Part shown: one piece after another, positions 47,284 to 58,242 of the stretch | Layout of the letters: each line of letters begins with the position of its first letter | Numbering within the stretch: the stretch's first letter is position 1 | Source: Cercospora beticola | Lineage: Eukaryota > Ascomycota > Dothideomycetes > Mycosphaerellales > Mycosphaerellaceae | NCBI RefSeq assembly: GCF_033473495.1 | Contig: NC_088941.1 | Coordinates: forward strand, 2,542,001 to 2,606,000 | Length of the DNA: 64,000 nt | Direction: 5' to 3' | Translations under genes and position numbers: made by a program | The notes under the pieces: model-generated | Database searches by the model: none | Seen by the model: only the letters and a program-made list of their open reading frames with translations | What the model was told of the DNA's origin: nothing

Positions 47284-48840
47284 ATGACCTCTATAGTCCC
47301 TATCAAGGGCGCAGAGAAGCTTTCCTCCGAATGGCCTTTTGCGGAGGATCTGTCGGGCATCGATGCGCCAATCCACCTCGAAGGCGAGATCAGCGACGTC
47401 GTTGTTAGGGGCGTCATTCCGAGCAGCATTGACGGGACATTCTATCGCGTTGGGCAAGATAGAGTCATCCCAGTGGATAGGGGTCATGTCCCCTGGTTGG
47501 GCAACGGTGTCGTAACAGCATTTCGGATCCACAATGGTCGGGTCGACTTCAGGATCAAGCATGTGCACAACGACAAGTACAAGCTCGACAAACACAAGCG
47601 TGCAGGCAATCCTGTGGACATCGAAGCTTGCCCTTGGATAGAGCATCCATGTGTCCAGGCTGTTATTTCACAGATAACTAACACCAACGTGATTTATTGG
47701 GCAGGTCGTCTTCAAGCCTTGTCCGAAATGGGCCCCGCCTTCACCATGGACCCTCATACGCTCGAGACTACTGGAATGGATCCCTATCGCGCCCACATCA
47801 AGACAATGACCAGCACTGCGCATCCACATATCGATCCTCACGCAGATGAAATGGTCACGTACTCGAGGGAGCTCCATCAGATCGTCTCCTACTCTGTGGA
47901 CCGCCGAGGACGTGTTAAGAACGAGCACCGCATCCAAGTACCCGACCTCGGAGTATGCCACGACTGCGCCGTGACAGAAAACTGGATCGTGTTCGCTCCA
48001 TGGCCAACAGCGATGCGAGAAAATCCTCAAGAGGGTGAGACTCATGTGTGCTGGGACACGAGTCGCCCGACCAGATTCATCGTCGTTCCGCGTCGCCCTG
48101 ATCAACCTCTGGCTGGATCCGGCTGGAAGCCCTACGAATCGCGTTGCTACACCTTCCCCGAGCCTTCTGCCATCATCCACACCGCAGGAGCTTGGGAAGA
48201 AGACGGAAACATCTTCTTCGAGGGAACCTTTCCGCACGACATACGCTCATCCATCTTTCCTTTCCTCGGCAAAGATCCCAAGCAAGCAGTTGGAAATACA
48301 GTCGTCGACCTCGTCCGCTTCAATATCAACCCTTCTGGTCCCGACCAAACGACGCTGAAAGAACCCGAAATCCTGGTCGACATCCCGAACGAATTCTGCC
48401 GTATTGACGAGCGATACATGACAAAACCATACGACAAAATCTTCATGAACATTTTCTACTCTGATCACAAAGAGCCGGCGAAGAAAGGCATTTTTGCAAC
48501 TTTGAACGCCGTCGCCATGCTTTCCAAGGAAACAAAGGAATTGAAAATCTACGACCCGGGTCCGAACGTGCGATGCATGGAACCAGTTTTTATTCCTCGC
48601 TCTGAAGATTCTGCAGAGGGAGACGGACATATAATATTTGCCGTCGATCGCTTCGATGTCAATCTTACGAATTTGGTGATTTTGGATACGATTGGTGATT
48701 TCCAGACTCCGGTGGCAGTCATTGAATTGCCAATGCGATTACGGGCACAAATTCATGGAAATTGGGTCGATGCGAAGGAAGTCGGGTCTCAGCCTTTGGT
48801 TCCTCTTCCTCCTTTGGACAACATGCATTACAGATTGTAA
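47284..48840 (+). CDS. Carotenoid-cleavage-type dioxygenase (RPE65/stilbene oxygenase family)
   Basis: The intronless gene encodes 518 residues from ATG 47284; the frame is open further upstream but without an ATG. Four conserved iron-binding histidines of the seven-bladed propeller are visible: His180 in TAHPHID, His226 in VCHDCAV, His299 in IIHTAGAW and His491 in QIHGNW. The N-terminal GTFYRVGQD and GNGVVTAFRI blocks are also typical. These Fe(II) enzymes split a C=C bond with O2, acting on carotenoids, retinoid precursors or phenolic stilbenes. The sequence lacks an obvious membrane segment and resembles the fungal lignostilbene/apocarotenoid group more than the torulene-cleaving CAO-2 enzymes by impression only. 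No carotenoid synthesis gene is nearby. Confidence 0.9.
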   Translation: MTSIVPIKGAEKLSSEWPFAEDLSGIDAPIHLEGEISDVVVRGVIPSSIDGTFYRVGQDRVIPVDRGHVPWLGNGVVTAFRIHNGRVDFRIKHVHNDKYKLDKHKRAGNPVDIEACPWIEHPCVQAVISQITNTNVIYWAGRLQALSEMGPAFTMDPHTLETTGMDPYRAHIKTMTSTAHPHIDPHADEMVTYSRELHQIVSYSVDRRGRVKNEHRIQVPDLGVCHDCAVTENWIVFAPWPTAMRENPQEGETHVCWDTSRPTRFIVVPRRPDQPLAGSGWKPYESRCYTFPEPSAIIHTAGAWEEDGNIFFEGTFPHDIRSSIFPFLGKDPKQAVGNTVVDLVRFNINPSGPDQTTLKEPEILVDIPNEFCRIDERYMTKPYDKIFMNIFYSDHKEPAKKGIFATLNAVAMLSKETKELKIYDPGPNVRCMEPVFIPRSEDSAEGDGHIIFAVDRFDVNLTNLVILDTIGDFQTPVAVIELPMRLRAQIHGNWVDAKEVGSQPLVPLPPLDNMHYRL

Positions 48841-49467
48841 CTAGAGGGAGTGTCACTCAATTGCTGGATATCGAGCCTTCAGGATTTCGACCCCATAATC
48901 AAGGCTTGAATAGTTTGGAGCCTGTGCTTTTTGGTTCATCACGTTTGAGGACGCTCCGCGTGTTGCAAGTTGGTAGTCTGCGTCTACTTTGTACCTCGTT
49001 CAGCATTCAGCCACAGCAGGAAAGCTGAGCCTCGGCGATTGCCGACGAATTTGAAACTGAAAGCTGGGGTTGCGTGAGATAGCCATGATAGATTACATAG
49101 CAGTACGAGAAGGACTTTTGTAACCCTCGTTACTCCGAAGATCCTTAGTCTAAAGTTTTGATAGCGTAGATTCGGCGATGATGATGTGAAGTTGGCATCC
49201 AGTGGTCGTTCACATGCGTCTGTGCACAAAGTTCAAGGCCGAGTCGAGCCGGAGCAGCAGCAGAAAGTGTGAAGCTTCGCCTCTTCTGTGACGCTCATCT
49301 CCAGCAACTCACGAAACAAGCGCTGAGCAACATCCCGGACCTGGCGGACTTTGTCGCCTGCCACTACTCTGCACTGCCGCGCGGGATGCGGTGACAGTGA
49401 AGAAGCTGCTCTGCCGTCTCCGGCGTGTATGTTTCCTGCACACGCACAGCAGCAGCAGCAAGCAGCA
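48841..49467. other. Intergenic region upstream of NIPA-like gene
   Basis: No separate gene is supported. The frame of the downstream gene stays open to about 49351 but without an ATG before 49429. A CAG/CAA-rich run (about 49447-49467) lies directly before the chosen ATG. Confidence 0.45.
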
Positions 49468-51636
49468 ATGTACATCCCAACCGGGCCCGAGGACCTGGCG
49501 ACCGCGACGAGCTTCCTAGGCGGATCCGGCGATTTGAAGAATGGTGGATGGTCCAGTTTGATCGGAGTTGTTACTGCCATCTGCGGGAATGTGCTGATCT
49601 CTTTTGCGTTGAATACGCAGCGATATGCACATCTCCGGTTGAGTAGAGAGCGGGATGCGAGGCTACAGGAGAAGCGGAAAAGTGCGAGGAGGAATAAGAA
49701 GAGCGCGGATTATGGGACGCAGCAGAGGGAAGTTGCTGAGGAGAGGGTGGAGGGGAATAGGAAGGCGGAGATGAATGGGCATGCGCAACAAGAAGGAGAG
49801 GGGACGGACGAGACGCGGCCGCTGATTCCGAAGTTGGACTCGAGGCGCGCTTCGGCGTCATCTGCTGAGGACCACAGTCAGGATGGAGAAGATGATGTTG
49901 AGGAAAAGTCATATCTCAAGAGTCCGATATGGTGGCTGGGAATTGCTATGATGGTCGTTGGCGAGACGGGTAATTTCCTGGCATACGGCTTCGCTCCAGC
50001 GTCGATTGTATCTCCGCTCGGAGTGGTTGCACTCGTCTCGAATTGTCTGATTGCGCCTCTGCTTCTAAAGGAGAAATTCCGCATCCGCGACGGCCTGGGA
50101 GTCCTTATTGCCATTGGAGGAGCCGTTACCGTGGTCCTCTCCGCCAGCGACAACAATCCCAAGCTCACCCCCGAGGCCATCTGGGAACTTGTCACGACAT
50201 GGGAATTCGAGACCTACCTGGGAATCACCTTGTTCTTGATCGCTGCTTTGACAGTCTTGAGCAACAAGTACGGCCAAAGGACTATCGTGATTGACATTGG
50301 TCTGGTCGGACTGTACGGCGGCTACACGGCACTGTCGACGAAAGGCGTGGCATCGCTGCTCACATACAGCTTATACAAGGTGGTGACTTTTCCCATCACC
50401 TATCTCCTGCTGGCAGTCCTAATATTCACAGCCGTCATGCAGATCAAGTACGTTAACCGAGCCCTGCAGAGGTTCAACTCGACCATGGTCATTCCGACCC
50501 AGTTTGTGGCCTTCACCATATCTGTCATCGTTGGAAGCGCTGTCCTCTACCGCGACTTCGAGCGCGAAAGTCCCGAGGATGCAGGCAAGTTTGTTGGAGG
50601 CTGTGCATTGACGTTCTTTGGCGTGTGGTGCATCACCTCTGGGAGGAAGACTGAGGAGAGCGAGAGCTATGCGGATGAGGACGAGGAATGCATTAGCCTT
50701 GTGGACGAAGAAGGAGCAATGCCAGAAATTCGCGAGCACGATGGGCCCAGTCGAAACTTGTCGCTCGTAGCGAATTCGGTTCATGCTTTTTCCCTCCGGC
50801 GAACACAAACGCTCGAGAGCGGGTCGTTGCCCAAGATGCATGTACGAGCGCCGACAATGGGCTCAACGCCGCCTAACGCTCCAGGACTACTCCAATTCCC
50901 AGACCTACAACCAGGCACTGCAAGCGCAGTCCACACAGACACCGCCGAGCTGAACGGCAAAGCCAACGCGGATCCTCTAAAACCAGTCATGCACGCCACG
51001 ACCTCAGCACCCGTCATCCCTCAAACACCCAACGCAACACTACGCCCACGGACACCTCTCACAAGAACCCCATCCGGCCCACCCGAACGTCCAAGCCCTC
51101 AAAAAACACCCCTCACCCGCAACCAAACCCTCGAACCAGCTCCACCCCAACGTCTCCTCGAACGCACTTCTTCCCTCCGTCTCGGCCCCCTCACAAGCCC
51201 CCTGAGCGGCTCCCTCGCCGCCATCGTCGCCGATGAACTTCGTCGAGGTATCGACAAAAACCCCTTTGGCGGCGGTAGCATAAAACGGCGACCATCGAAT
51301 AAACCTCCTCAGACAATACGAACTATAACAGATCAACTTGATGAACCTTCTGTTGTTGTACCGAGTAATCTGAAACGCCATTCCATCGCGAGTACAGATT
51401 TGGAATTTGAGAGTCAGCAAGCTAGTGATTTGCGAACTGCGGCGGGGAGTCCACCGCAAAGGGGGAGGTTTAGGAGTTTGAGTGCGACGATTGGGGAGAT
51501 GTTTGGGGGGCCGGTTGGTGGCGGGGGTAATACGACTTCGTCGTTGAGGAGACAGAGGACGTTGGAGAGGGAGAGGCAGAAGAGTAATGGAGCTGATGGG
51601 GCGGGGGAAGAGGGGTCGTCGAGTGAGCAGCAATGA
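49468..51636 (+). CDS. NIPA-like magnesium transporter (DUF803) with long disordered C-terminus
   Basis: From ATG 49468 the product has 722 residues; an in-frame ATG at 49429 with a weaker context would add 13. The N-terminal half carries the DUF803/NIPA membrane domain of about nine helices. After a first helix (WSSLIGVVTAICGNVLISFAL) comes a charged cytosolic insert of roughly 120 residues rich in Arg, Lys, Glu and Ser, then WWLGIAMMVVGETGNFLAYG, SIVSPLGVVALVSN and PLLLKEKFRIRDGLG, all family hallmarks. The C-terminal ~300 residues are low-complexity, Pro/Thr/Ser-rich and probably regulatory. Family members are Mg2+ transporters in plasma or endosomal membranes. No introns are seen. Confidence 0.92.
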   Translation: MYIPTGPEDLATATSFLGGSGDLKNGGWSSLIGVVTAICGNVLISFALNTQRYAHLRLSRERDARLQEKRKSARRNKKSADYGTQQREVAEERVEGNRKAEMNGHAQQEGEGTDETRPLIPKLDSRRASASSAEDHSQDGEDDVEEKSYLKSPIWWLGIAMMVVGETGNFLAYGFAPASIVSPLGVVALVSNCLIAPLLLKEKFRIRDGLGVLIAIGGAVTVVLSASDNNPKLTPEAIWELVTTWEFETYLGITLFLIAALTVLSNKYGQRTIVIDIGLVGLYGGYTALSTKGVASLLTYSLYKVVTFPITYLLLAVLIFTAVMQIKYVNRALQRFNSTMVIPTQFVAFTISVIVGSAVLYRDFERESPEDAGKFVGGCALTFFGVWCITSGRKTEESESYADEDEECISLVDEEGAMPEIREHDGPSRNLSLVANSVHAFSLRRTQTLESGSLPKMHVRAPTMGSTPPNAPGLLQFPDLQPGTASAVHTDTAELNGKANADPLKPVMHATTSAPVIPQTPNATLRPRTPLTRTPSGPPERPSPQKTPLTRNQTLEPAPPQRLLERTSSLRLGPLTSPLSGSLAAIVADELRRGIDKNPFGGGSIKRRPSNKPPQTIRTITDQLDEPSVVVPSNLKRHSIASTDLEFESQQASDLRTAAGSPPQRGRFRSLSATIGEMFGGPVGGGGNTTSSLRRQRTLERERQKSNGADGAGEEGSSSEQQ

Positions 51637-54529
51637 CGATGAGCTGAATTGACAGGGTTTCATGTACATATTCATGATGATTGACGACAATGATTGGACG
51701 GATTTGAGAGTTGTAGATGTGGATCGGTCATGTTGGCAGAGCAGGTCTCAAGATGACGACTGTTGATGAGCATGAAAGGAGGGTTGTGAGATCTGAGATT
51801 TGTTCTTCTTGTCGATAGTTTTATTGCATTGCACGGCGCTTGTCAGAAAGGGAAAGAAGTCGCGAAATTGACTACAGAACAGAAAGCAGTCTGTACGAGG
51901 AAGGAGAAAGGCCCAGTGAGGTAGCTGGTGAGGGAAATTTTGTTAGAGCACAAATGAAACAATGTGAGGACACCCTCGCCGCGCCTTACCATGCTGCAGC
52001 ATATGTCGCTGTGTTTCTCGGTTCTGACCTGCTGTGCGAATACTTCTCTTTCGCCTTCGAAGGTCGTACGGATTGGGCGCTTCGCAGCTCTTATTTGGTG
52101 AATCGCTGCACGATCTGCCTCGTCTCGATACTGCCTTCGATGTAGCATAGACTTTGAGAGATGTAACTCCAGTATGTTGACGTTGACAGGCCGCGCTGCA
52201 TTGCGAGTGAGAAGAAGTACTTCGCACCCACTGTAACAGCATGTTGCTCGAGTAACGGCACAGTGGTATTGGTGACGGGACTCGTATACCACGCCAGCAC
52301 GTGGAGTCGACGGGTTCTTGCTTCGCGGTAGAAGCATGTGTTACTGGTGAGGTGTGATCCGCTTCTGGCCATGTTTTGTGTTACTAAGGTGAGAAGGCAA
52401 TGAAGGTCATCGTCGTGGTCTTGCATGCCTTTGGCCAGGAGGTGGACTGCTCGGTCCTGAGTTGGCAGGGCCGGTATCCATGGCGCTGGATCTTGCGGTG
52501 ACTGATGAGAGCCCTAGATCTCGCCAATGCGCGCGGCATACAGATGCATTTGCATTGGCAGACGAAGAGATGTTGGACGACGTCGATCATGAGCGTGGGG
52601 AAAAGCGGTCAGGCTCGTCTGTTGTGGTCTTTGGCATGGGCGATCGAAGGCTGCATGGTATGACAATTGCATGCCAACATCGTTGTGTCCTATGCCCGAA
52701 GGGGTCTGATCGAGACGGTGCATGACTGCCTGGTTTTGTTAGCCATCAGCGGGTTCGTACCTGATGAACGCCTGCTAGATTCCGTTCTTGTAACGCTGGT
52801 GACCACGGCTTGTGTCGGCAAATAGTCTGCTGTGATCAGGTCCGACGAGTGGTCACTCGGGTGACTGCAGGGTCGGGTGGTGTCATCGGTGCCGGTTTTT
52901 GCACTGCAGGCACGGCTGTTTGTCATACACGACCCCGGGATGCATCGAGACATCTTCTACCAAGCTTCTGTTGCGCCTTCTGTTACGTGTGGCAAGGGTG
53001 ACAGTCTCGCCGCGGTGGCAGTCACGAGCTTGCGTCTTGTGGGATTAGGTGCGCCACGACATCGCAAAGCTGTGTGTGTATCAAATACTTCCATTTCGAT
53101 ATGGCATTGTCCAAACCTTGACCACAAGAGCTCATCGGGGTCGAGATGGCCCCGAACGATGCTTTGCCGTTTTCGGGCCTGGTCGTCAGATCTGTTATCA
53201 GATGGCACACACGGGCCGCATTGCATGCTGGAGCCGATTTGTCGCCGGCTAAACTGCTTTTGTGCGACAGAGTTGACACTTGCACGCCGAGTAGGAGGCG
53301 TTCCAAGCGGAAGGTCGCGTAGAGTGCTCCGGTTGGGCGTCAGAGCTAGAGGGCGAGCTTGTAGGAAAACCTGATCCTGATCCCGCGTCCACACGCCAGC
53401 GTCGATGTATTTCATGCATCACGACGTGCTGGGTGAGGTGGAGGCGTTCGCGGCGGCCATGTGCTCAATCTAAGTTTATTGCGGCCAGTTCGTGTGCTTC
53501 TGATAATTGGAATAGGCGATGCGGTGAGCTGGCGATGGCGGCGGAGGGCGCTCGACAGGCCAACGGGCATCGCTCGGAAGTAGCAAGTGCTTCCATGCAA
53601 GTCAGCAGCGGCAGAAGGAGAGCATTGTCTTATCTGGACACGATCGCGCTGGCGGCTGCTTTCGTCATCCGGCGTGCACATGTCGTTCCGTGTGAGGATG
53701 CTGCAAGGGAAATCGTTGCCGAAGAGGGCTCGCGTGTTTGTAATGATCGCGCAAAGCTTGTCTCGTTGTATCCCTGTGCATCGATGCTTGGCGCCGGCTA
53801 CTGCCTATTTGCAACGCTGCTGCGATGTGGACGGCAGCGCTCACTCGAGGGCACCGCCCGTGTCTCATCGACTTCTCGCCGTGCGATCGCGGCGGCCACA
53901 TGGCGATGGCGTACGTGGACCGATGTACCACGGCTCATCTAGACGAGCGCCAGACGAAGCGCAGCACGCCTCGGTCGAGCTTGCAGCCATGTCGGGATAT
54001 CAAGGGCTGTCAGTCAGTGCCAGATTCCAAATCAGCAACAATCGTCGTCCTTCCCCACCACCCGTCCTGCTGCGCGGGCAAACGCAATCTCTGTCCCAAG
54101 TCTGACTGGATACCATGAGTGGCCGCGCGCGCGACGCCTATTTGTCACTTATGGCCCTCGTATTCCGACTCTACTGGCTGTCGTGGCGGCGTGGAGAGGG
54201 CTTTAGTCTCCGCCTTACGCAGCCTGTACGCCGTTGGGTCTGTCTCCCATGTTCCTCCTCCCCTGAGAGGTATGTGTGCGCACAACTTGCATCGACACAC
54301 GGTATTATTCTTGGGATGCTGCCAACGCTGCCCCTCGTGGTTGGTGCTCTCTCGCTGCATGGACCGTGAAGCAGCCGGTCGCGTGCAGCAATGGACATGT
54401 GGTGAGACACGTCTGCTTCAAATACATCGCTGGCGTGGTATTTGCATCACGTTTGACAGTTTTTGTTGAAGGCTCCTCCCATCAAGCCACGCTCAGAGCT
54501 TGCTGGCTTGCCCGGCCGCGTCTTATATC
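51637..54529. other. 2.9 kb region without a supported gene
   Basis: This is the longest gene-free stretch of the window. Overlapping frames occur on all six frames (for example 53412-53942 on both strands), a pattern of GC-rich non-coding DNA, not genes. No transposon ORF, terminal repeat or tRNA was recognised by eye. Confidence 0.5.
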
Positions 54530-54877
54530 ATGCCGGACCCCAGCGATAAATGGACCGCTCACACCGCGACGACCAACGATAGTAGTGACAAGAAGGCATC
54601 TCACTCCAAGGGACACAACGACAAAATGCCTAGGACCGCCAGTTCGACGACTTCCAGTAGCCGCTCGGCATCACCACCCAACCACCGGCATCTCGAAGAC
54701 CGCAAAGCATCCGATATTGCTTCCTGGACCGCTGGAGTGCCTGCCAAATCCACTAATCCCAATGGCGTCATGTATGATGAGGAGAATCCAGCCGTGCAAG
54801 CCTATATCCAGCTGAAGATGTCCCTCTTCCAAAGGTACAAGGACAGGTCTTCCGCTTCAGCTTCGCGAAACAAATGA
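54530..54877 (+). CDS. Small disordered hypothetical protein
   Basis: From ATG 54530 the frame encodes 115 residues. The first ~70 are Ser/Thr/Lys/His-rich and disordered. The last part, IASWTAGVPAKSTNPNGVMYDEENPAVQAYIQLKMSLFQ (given in pieces: WTAGVPAKSTNPNG, then MYDEENPAVQAYI), looks like a folded helix-forming tail and is the most protein-like piece. No family is recognised. A short fungal-specific nuclear or stress protein is possible. Confidence rests on composition only. Confidence 0.45.
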   Translation: MPDPSDKWTAHTATTNDSSDKKASHSKGHNDKMPRTASSTTSSSRSASPPNHRHLEDRKASDIASWTAGVPAKSTNPNGVMYDEENPAVQAYIQLKMSLFQRYKDRSSASASRNK

Positions 54878-55609
54878 AGTTCATTGCAGAGAGGTCGGCA
54901 GAACTCCGTTACAAACTTGGGATCTGGAATCTGGCTGGCACATCGGACATCGCTTCACAGCGCTCCCTGGACGCCACATCTATGAGCCACTTCCAGTGCG
55001 ATAGTGAGCCGTCCATTGCCAAGCCGCATACATTCATGCTTGTGCGCCTAGTACTTGGAAAGGTCATCCATGTCTGTATCGATGGCTTCAGGCGCTCAAA
55101 GCATCAGGCAACGGACCATGGAAACCAATACCACCGCCCGGCCTCCTTCTGCTCTTTTGCTTTGCGCGTGCATCCCACGAGGATATTTCCTAAGCAAACA
55201 CAAAGATACCGCATCCCCGTTGATGTACTACGAGGCGAAGTCAGATGAAGCACGGTCCCTTCCTCGGCTTTCTGCGATGTAACCGCACATATGGTGGGCG
55301 GCCAAAGCTTCACTTCCATCGAACCTCTCATCAGTTTGACAATCAAGCTTTGATGGATCTGTCACTGGTCGACCCACGATGCGAGCTCCGAGTTACCGGC
55401 CAAATTTCTTTCACCAGCCCACAAACTCGGTCATATGAGAACGAAGCTGGATCTTGCTTTGTTGTTGCTCTCCGCAGCTTGCAAGGCGAAGCCAACTTAC
55501 CATGTGGTGTTCATTGTGCCTCAAGGCCGAGTAGAAGTTTGCCCGTGGCTTATATGCGGTCTGCAGCCAGCGACGAGATGATACCTACATTGCCAGGATA
55601 GATGCCGAC
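54878..55609. other. Intergenic region
   Basis: About 730 bp between two plus-strand genes with no supported coding region; it probably holds the 3' UTR of the first and the promoter of the rhodopsin-domain gene. Confidence 0.45.
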
Positions 55610-56793
55610 ATGTCTGATCAGGATCATCTGGTATCAGCGACTGCAGCACATTTCGGTGCAGGAGATCTTGGCCTGGATGCTCTCATTCCAGCAGTGCTCT
55701 GCACATTCGTTGCCAGTATAGTGGTAGCGCTGCGATGGTATACGAGGTGCAAGATTACTCACTGTATTGGCCTGGACGATTATGTGATCTTGCTATCGCT
55801 GGTAGGCTTGAGCATGTCTACTCTTGCACGCAAGTGACTGACCTGCCACAGCTACTCTCGTGGGCCATGTGCTTCATCATAGTTGCCAGTGTAACCAAAG
55901 GGCTAGGCAAATACGACGATGCAACAGATACAATTCAAGTCACAAAATTGGTCCTGGTCAACAACTCAATCTGGACAGTCCTCGTAAACGTCACCAAGGC
56001 ATCGATCTTGATGCAATATCTCCGGATTTTCAGTGGGCGCATCATCAGAAGATCGTGCCATATCCTGGCGTTCCTGTTGATACCGGCCATATGTTGGGGC
56101 ACATTTGGCGGCATCTTTCTGTGCAAACCGGTCGCCAAGCTGTGGCAACCAGAACTCCCAGGCTACTGCCGGAATGCACAGACATACTGGTGCTCTGTGG
56201 CAGCCGTGGATATCTTCCTCGACTTCTCGGTCCTCATCCTACCGATGCCCTCAATAGCCGGGTTACATCTACCAAGAAAGCAGAAAATCGCAACCACGCT
56301 GGTGTTCGTCATGGGATTTCTGGTTTGCTTCGTCAGTGTCGTCCGAGTGGTAACAGTCGTGGTCGCTTCGCAGCAAGGAGATTTCGTCATGTCGGGCATC
56401 TGGTCCGTCATCTGGTCTGCAGTGGAAGGCAATGTTGGTATCATTTGTGCCTGTCTGCTTTCACTCAAAGCATTGGTGACGAAATTGTTCCCGCGACTCA
56501 TCGTCGACGATGAACCAAGTCAAGGCCAAATGCGTATAGCCATGCTACCAGACTCGAGCGGACAAGAGGTTTCGGAAACTGCGACGTGGTGTCACTCGGT
56601 CGGGAGCTCGATGACAGTGGGGTTTGGGCCTGATGGTCAACCAGTGGCGCCAAGGATTCCAGCAAGTTGTCTGCCGCCTTCACATGCTCCAAACAGAGCG
56701 AGACATAAGCCAGCAGATTCTAGAGATGAAAGTCTCATGGATATCTCGCGAGTCCTGAACCATGATACGGCGCAGATACAAAGCAACAGGTGA
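55610..56793 (+). CDS. Fungal rhodopsin-domain membrane protein (Pth11-like/SAT4 type)
   Basis: Two exons, 55610-55801 and 55852-56793, are joined over a 50 bp phase-0 intron (gtaggc..ccacag) to give 377 residues with about seven membrane helices. Family features are visible: LRWYTRCKI..GLDDYVILLSL after TM1, KGLGKYDD in the first outer loop, YLRIFSGR..RRSC after a central helix, and FLCKPVAKLWQPELPGYC with conserved cysteines before VAAVDIFLDFSVLILPMP. The tail (about 90 residues) is polar. There is no N-terminal CFEM domain. Such proteins are widespread plasma membrane receptors or sensors in filamentous fungi; Pth11 senses surface cues in Pyricularia. The ligand is unknown. Confidence 0.9.
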
Positions 56794-57243
56794 ACTTACT
56801 TCTTTCGATGATGACTCTAATATAATAACATTGTTGACTGTTCACCTTCCTGCACGACTCCCATTATACAGTTGTCTCACGGCCTGCCACATTGCAAATT
56901 ACCTCTCAAGTCGGTCAGAGTATCGGCCTTCGACGCGCAGTTTCATCATCGCGTCAATGCCGCTTCCTGCTACAAGACATTGTGCCGACGCGCGCACTGA
57001 CACTGTTTGTATGAAACGCACCAGCACATAGCGGAAGTCAAGGGTCACAAGTGAAGTGAAGCGCTACGAACGTCAACCTTCACTTCTCCGCCTGCACCTC
57101 ACAACAAGAGCACGCAGCGCCCAAGTCAACCACTGCCTCTCTCGCTCGAGTCCCTCAACCGCGTCCGCGCCACACCCGCTCCATCTCAAGCAAACACTCC
57201 ACCACCTCAAGGAAGAACAACAAGAACAACAAGAACAACGAAA
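56794..57243. other. Intergenic region and pyrimidine-rich leader
   Basis: No separate gene. The right half is C/A-rich and ends in a tandem AAGAACAAC-like repeat directly before the ATG of the next gene, typical of a fungal 5' leader. Confidence 0.5.
57211..57240 (+). repeat. Tandem AAGAACAAC repeat in 5' leader
   Basis: About three copies of a 9-bp unit (AAGAACAAC and close variants) lie immediately before the ATG at 57244. The run is A/C-rich and unstructured, a feature often found in efficiently translated leaders; whether it is variable in length is unknown. Confidence 0.55.
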
Positions 57244-58242
57244 ATGCCCTACGACCACCGCCTCGGCCTCTTAGCAATCTCCCTCCTCGCCCTCCCCTTC
57301 GCCCTCACATTCCTCCTCATCGCCCTCATCGGCCTCGCCTCAGCATGCCTCCTCCTCGGCCACATCGGCGCCCTCCTTAGCCAAATTCTCCAACTCATCC
57401 TTCCAATCCCGGTCCTTACAACTTACCTCACCGCTTTGGCTTCACCTTATTCTCTCCTGATTGCCACAACGCTTGCGGGAGGTTTAGCGGGGATTTGGAT
57501 GTATTTTTCTGTTCAATATGAGGAGATTCTGGCGCGGTATAAGAGTCTGGGCCTGAACGTGCGCTTTCCTCCGTTTGAGAAGAATTTGTTTAAGGGGATT
57601 GCGGGTTGGATGAGGAAAGAAATCGTCCAAGAACTTCAGTCTCCCGGTAACAACAATAAGGATATCGATATCGATATCGCTGTCGATGATCGCACAGTCA
57701 TCCACTCCCCCTCTTCATCCTCATACCACACAGCAACCTCAGGAGCAACAAACGAGAACACGAACCCCCAACTCAGCTCCTCAAACCCCTTCATCCGCCG
57801 GATTTCCCCTCTTCGCAATACAGACTACGATAGTCTCTCTCAACTCCACTCAACAACTCCTCAACCACGATTAAGACCTACTGCGAATAGCTTTGAATTT
57901 TCTCCGAAGATGGAGTATCGGAGCCAGCAGCAGGAACACAAGGGCTTGAGACCTACGGCGAATGTTTTTGAGTTTACGCCGAAGAGACAGGTCTCGACGC
58001 CTGCGTGTGTTTCTGAGTGGGATGAGGGGAGTGGGAGGTGGGTTTGGCGGCAAGAACGACAAGAACAGCAAGAAGAAGGGGGTTTTGGTGGTGGGGACAG
58101 GTATTATGGGTTTGTGAGGGAGCTTGGGAATGGTAACGGAGAGAGGTATAATGGGTTTGTGAGGGAGACTGGGAATGGTAATGGGGAATTTGAGGATGAT
58201 GGGGTTGCGGGGAGGAGGGCATTTAAGGCGCATTTCTCGTGA
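57244..58242 (+). CDS. Orphan membrane protein with C-terminal peptide repeats
   Basis: The single-exon gene encodes 332 residues. The first ~90 residues are strongly hydrophobic, forming two or three helices (LLAISLLALPFALTFLLIAL, LIGLASACLLLGHIGALL, and a third near residue 68-88). The rest is cytosolic in composition. Two near-identical repeats, LRPTANSFEFSPK and LRPTANVFEFTPK, lie about 28 residues apart. A second pair, RYYGFVRELGNGNG and RYNGFVRETGNGNG, follows near the C-terminus. Hydrophobic N-termini with such motifs remind of lipid-droplet or ER hairpin proteins, but this is only an impression. No known family was recognised. It converges with the dioxygenase gene. Confidence 0.7.
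   Translation: MPYDHRLGLLAISLLALPFALTFLLIALIGLASACLLLGHIGALLSQILQLILPIPVLTTYLTALASPYSLLIATTLAGGLAGIWMYFSVQYEEILARYKSLGLNVRFPPFEKNLFKGIAGWMRKEIVQELQSPGNNNKDIDIDIAVDDRTVIHSPSSSSYHTATSGATNENTNPQLSSSNPFIRRISPLRNTDYDSLSQLHSTTPQPRLRPTANSFEFSPKMEYRSQQQEHKGLRPTANVFEFTPKRQVSTPACVSEWDEGSGRWVWRQERQEQQEEGGFGGGDRYYGFVRELGNGNGERYNGFVRETGNGNGEFEDDGVAGRRAFKAHFS

Noticed and set aside
49351..49467. N-terminal extension of the NIPA-like frame
   Set aside because: It begins without an ATG except a weak one at 49429; the CAG-rich segment looks like leader sequence.
53412..53942. Overlapping ORFs on both strands
   Set aside because: Mirror-image open frames in GC-rich DNA, Arg/Ala-rich with no domain; treated as compositional artefacts.
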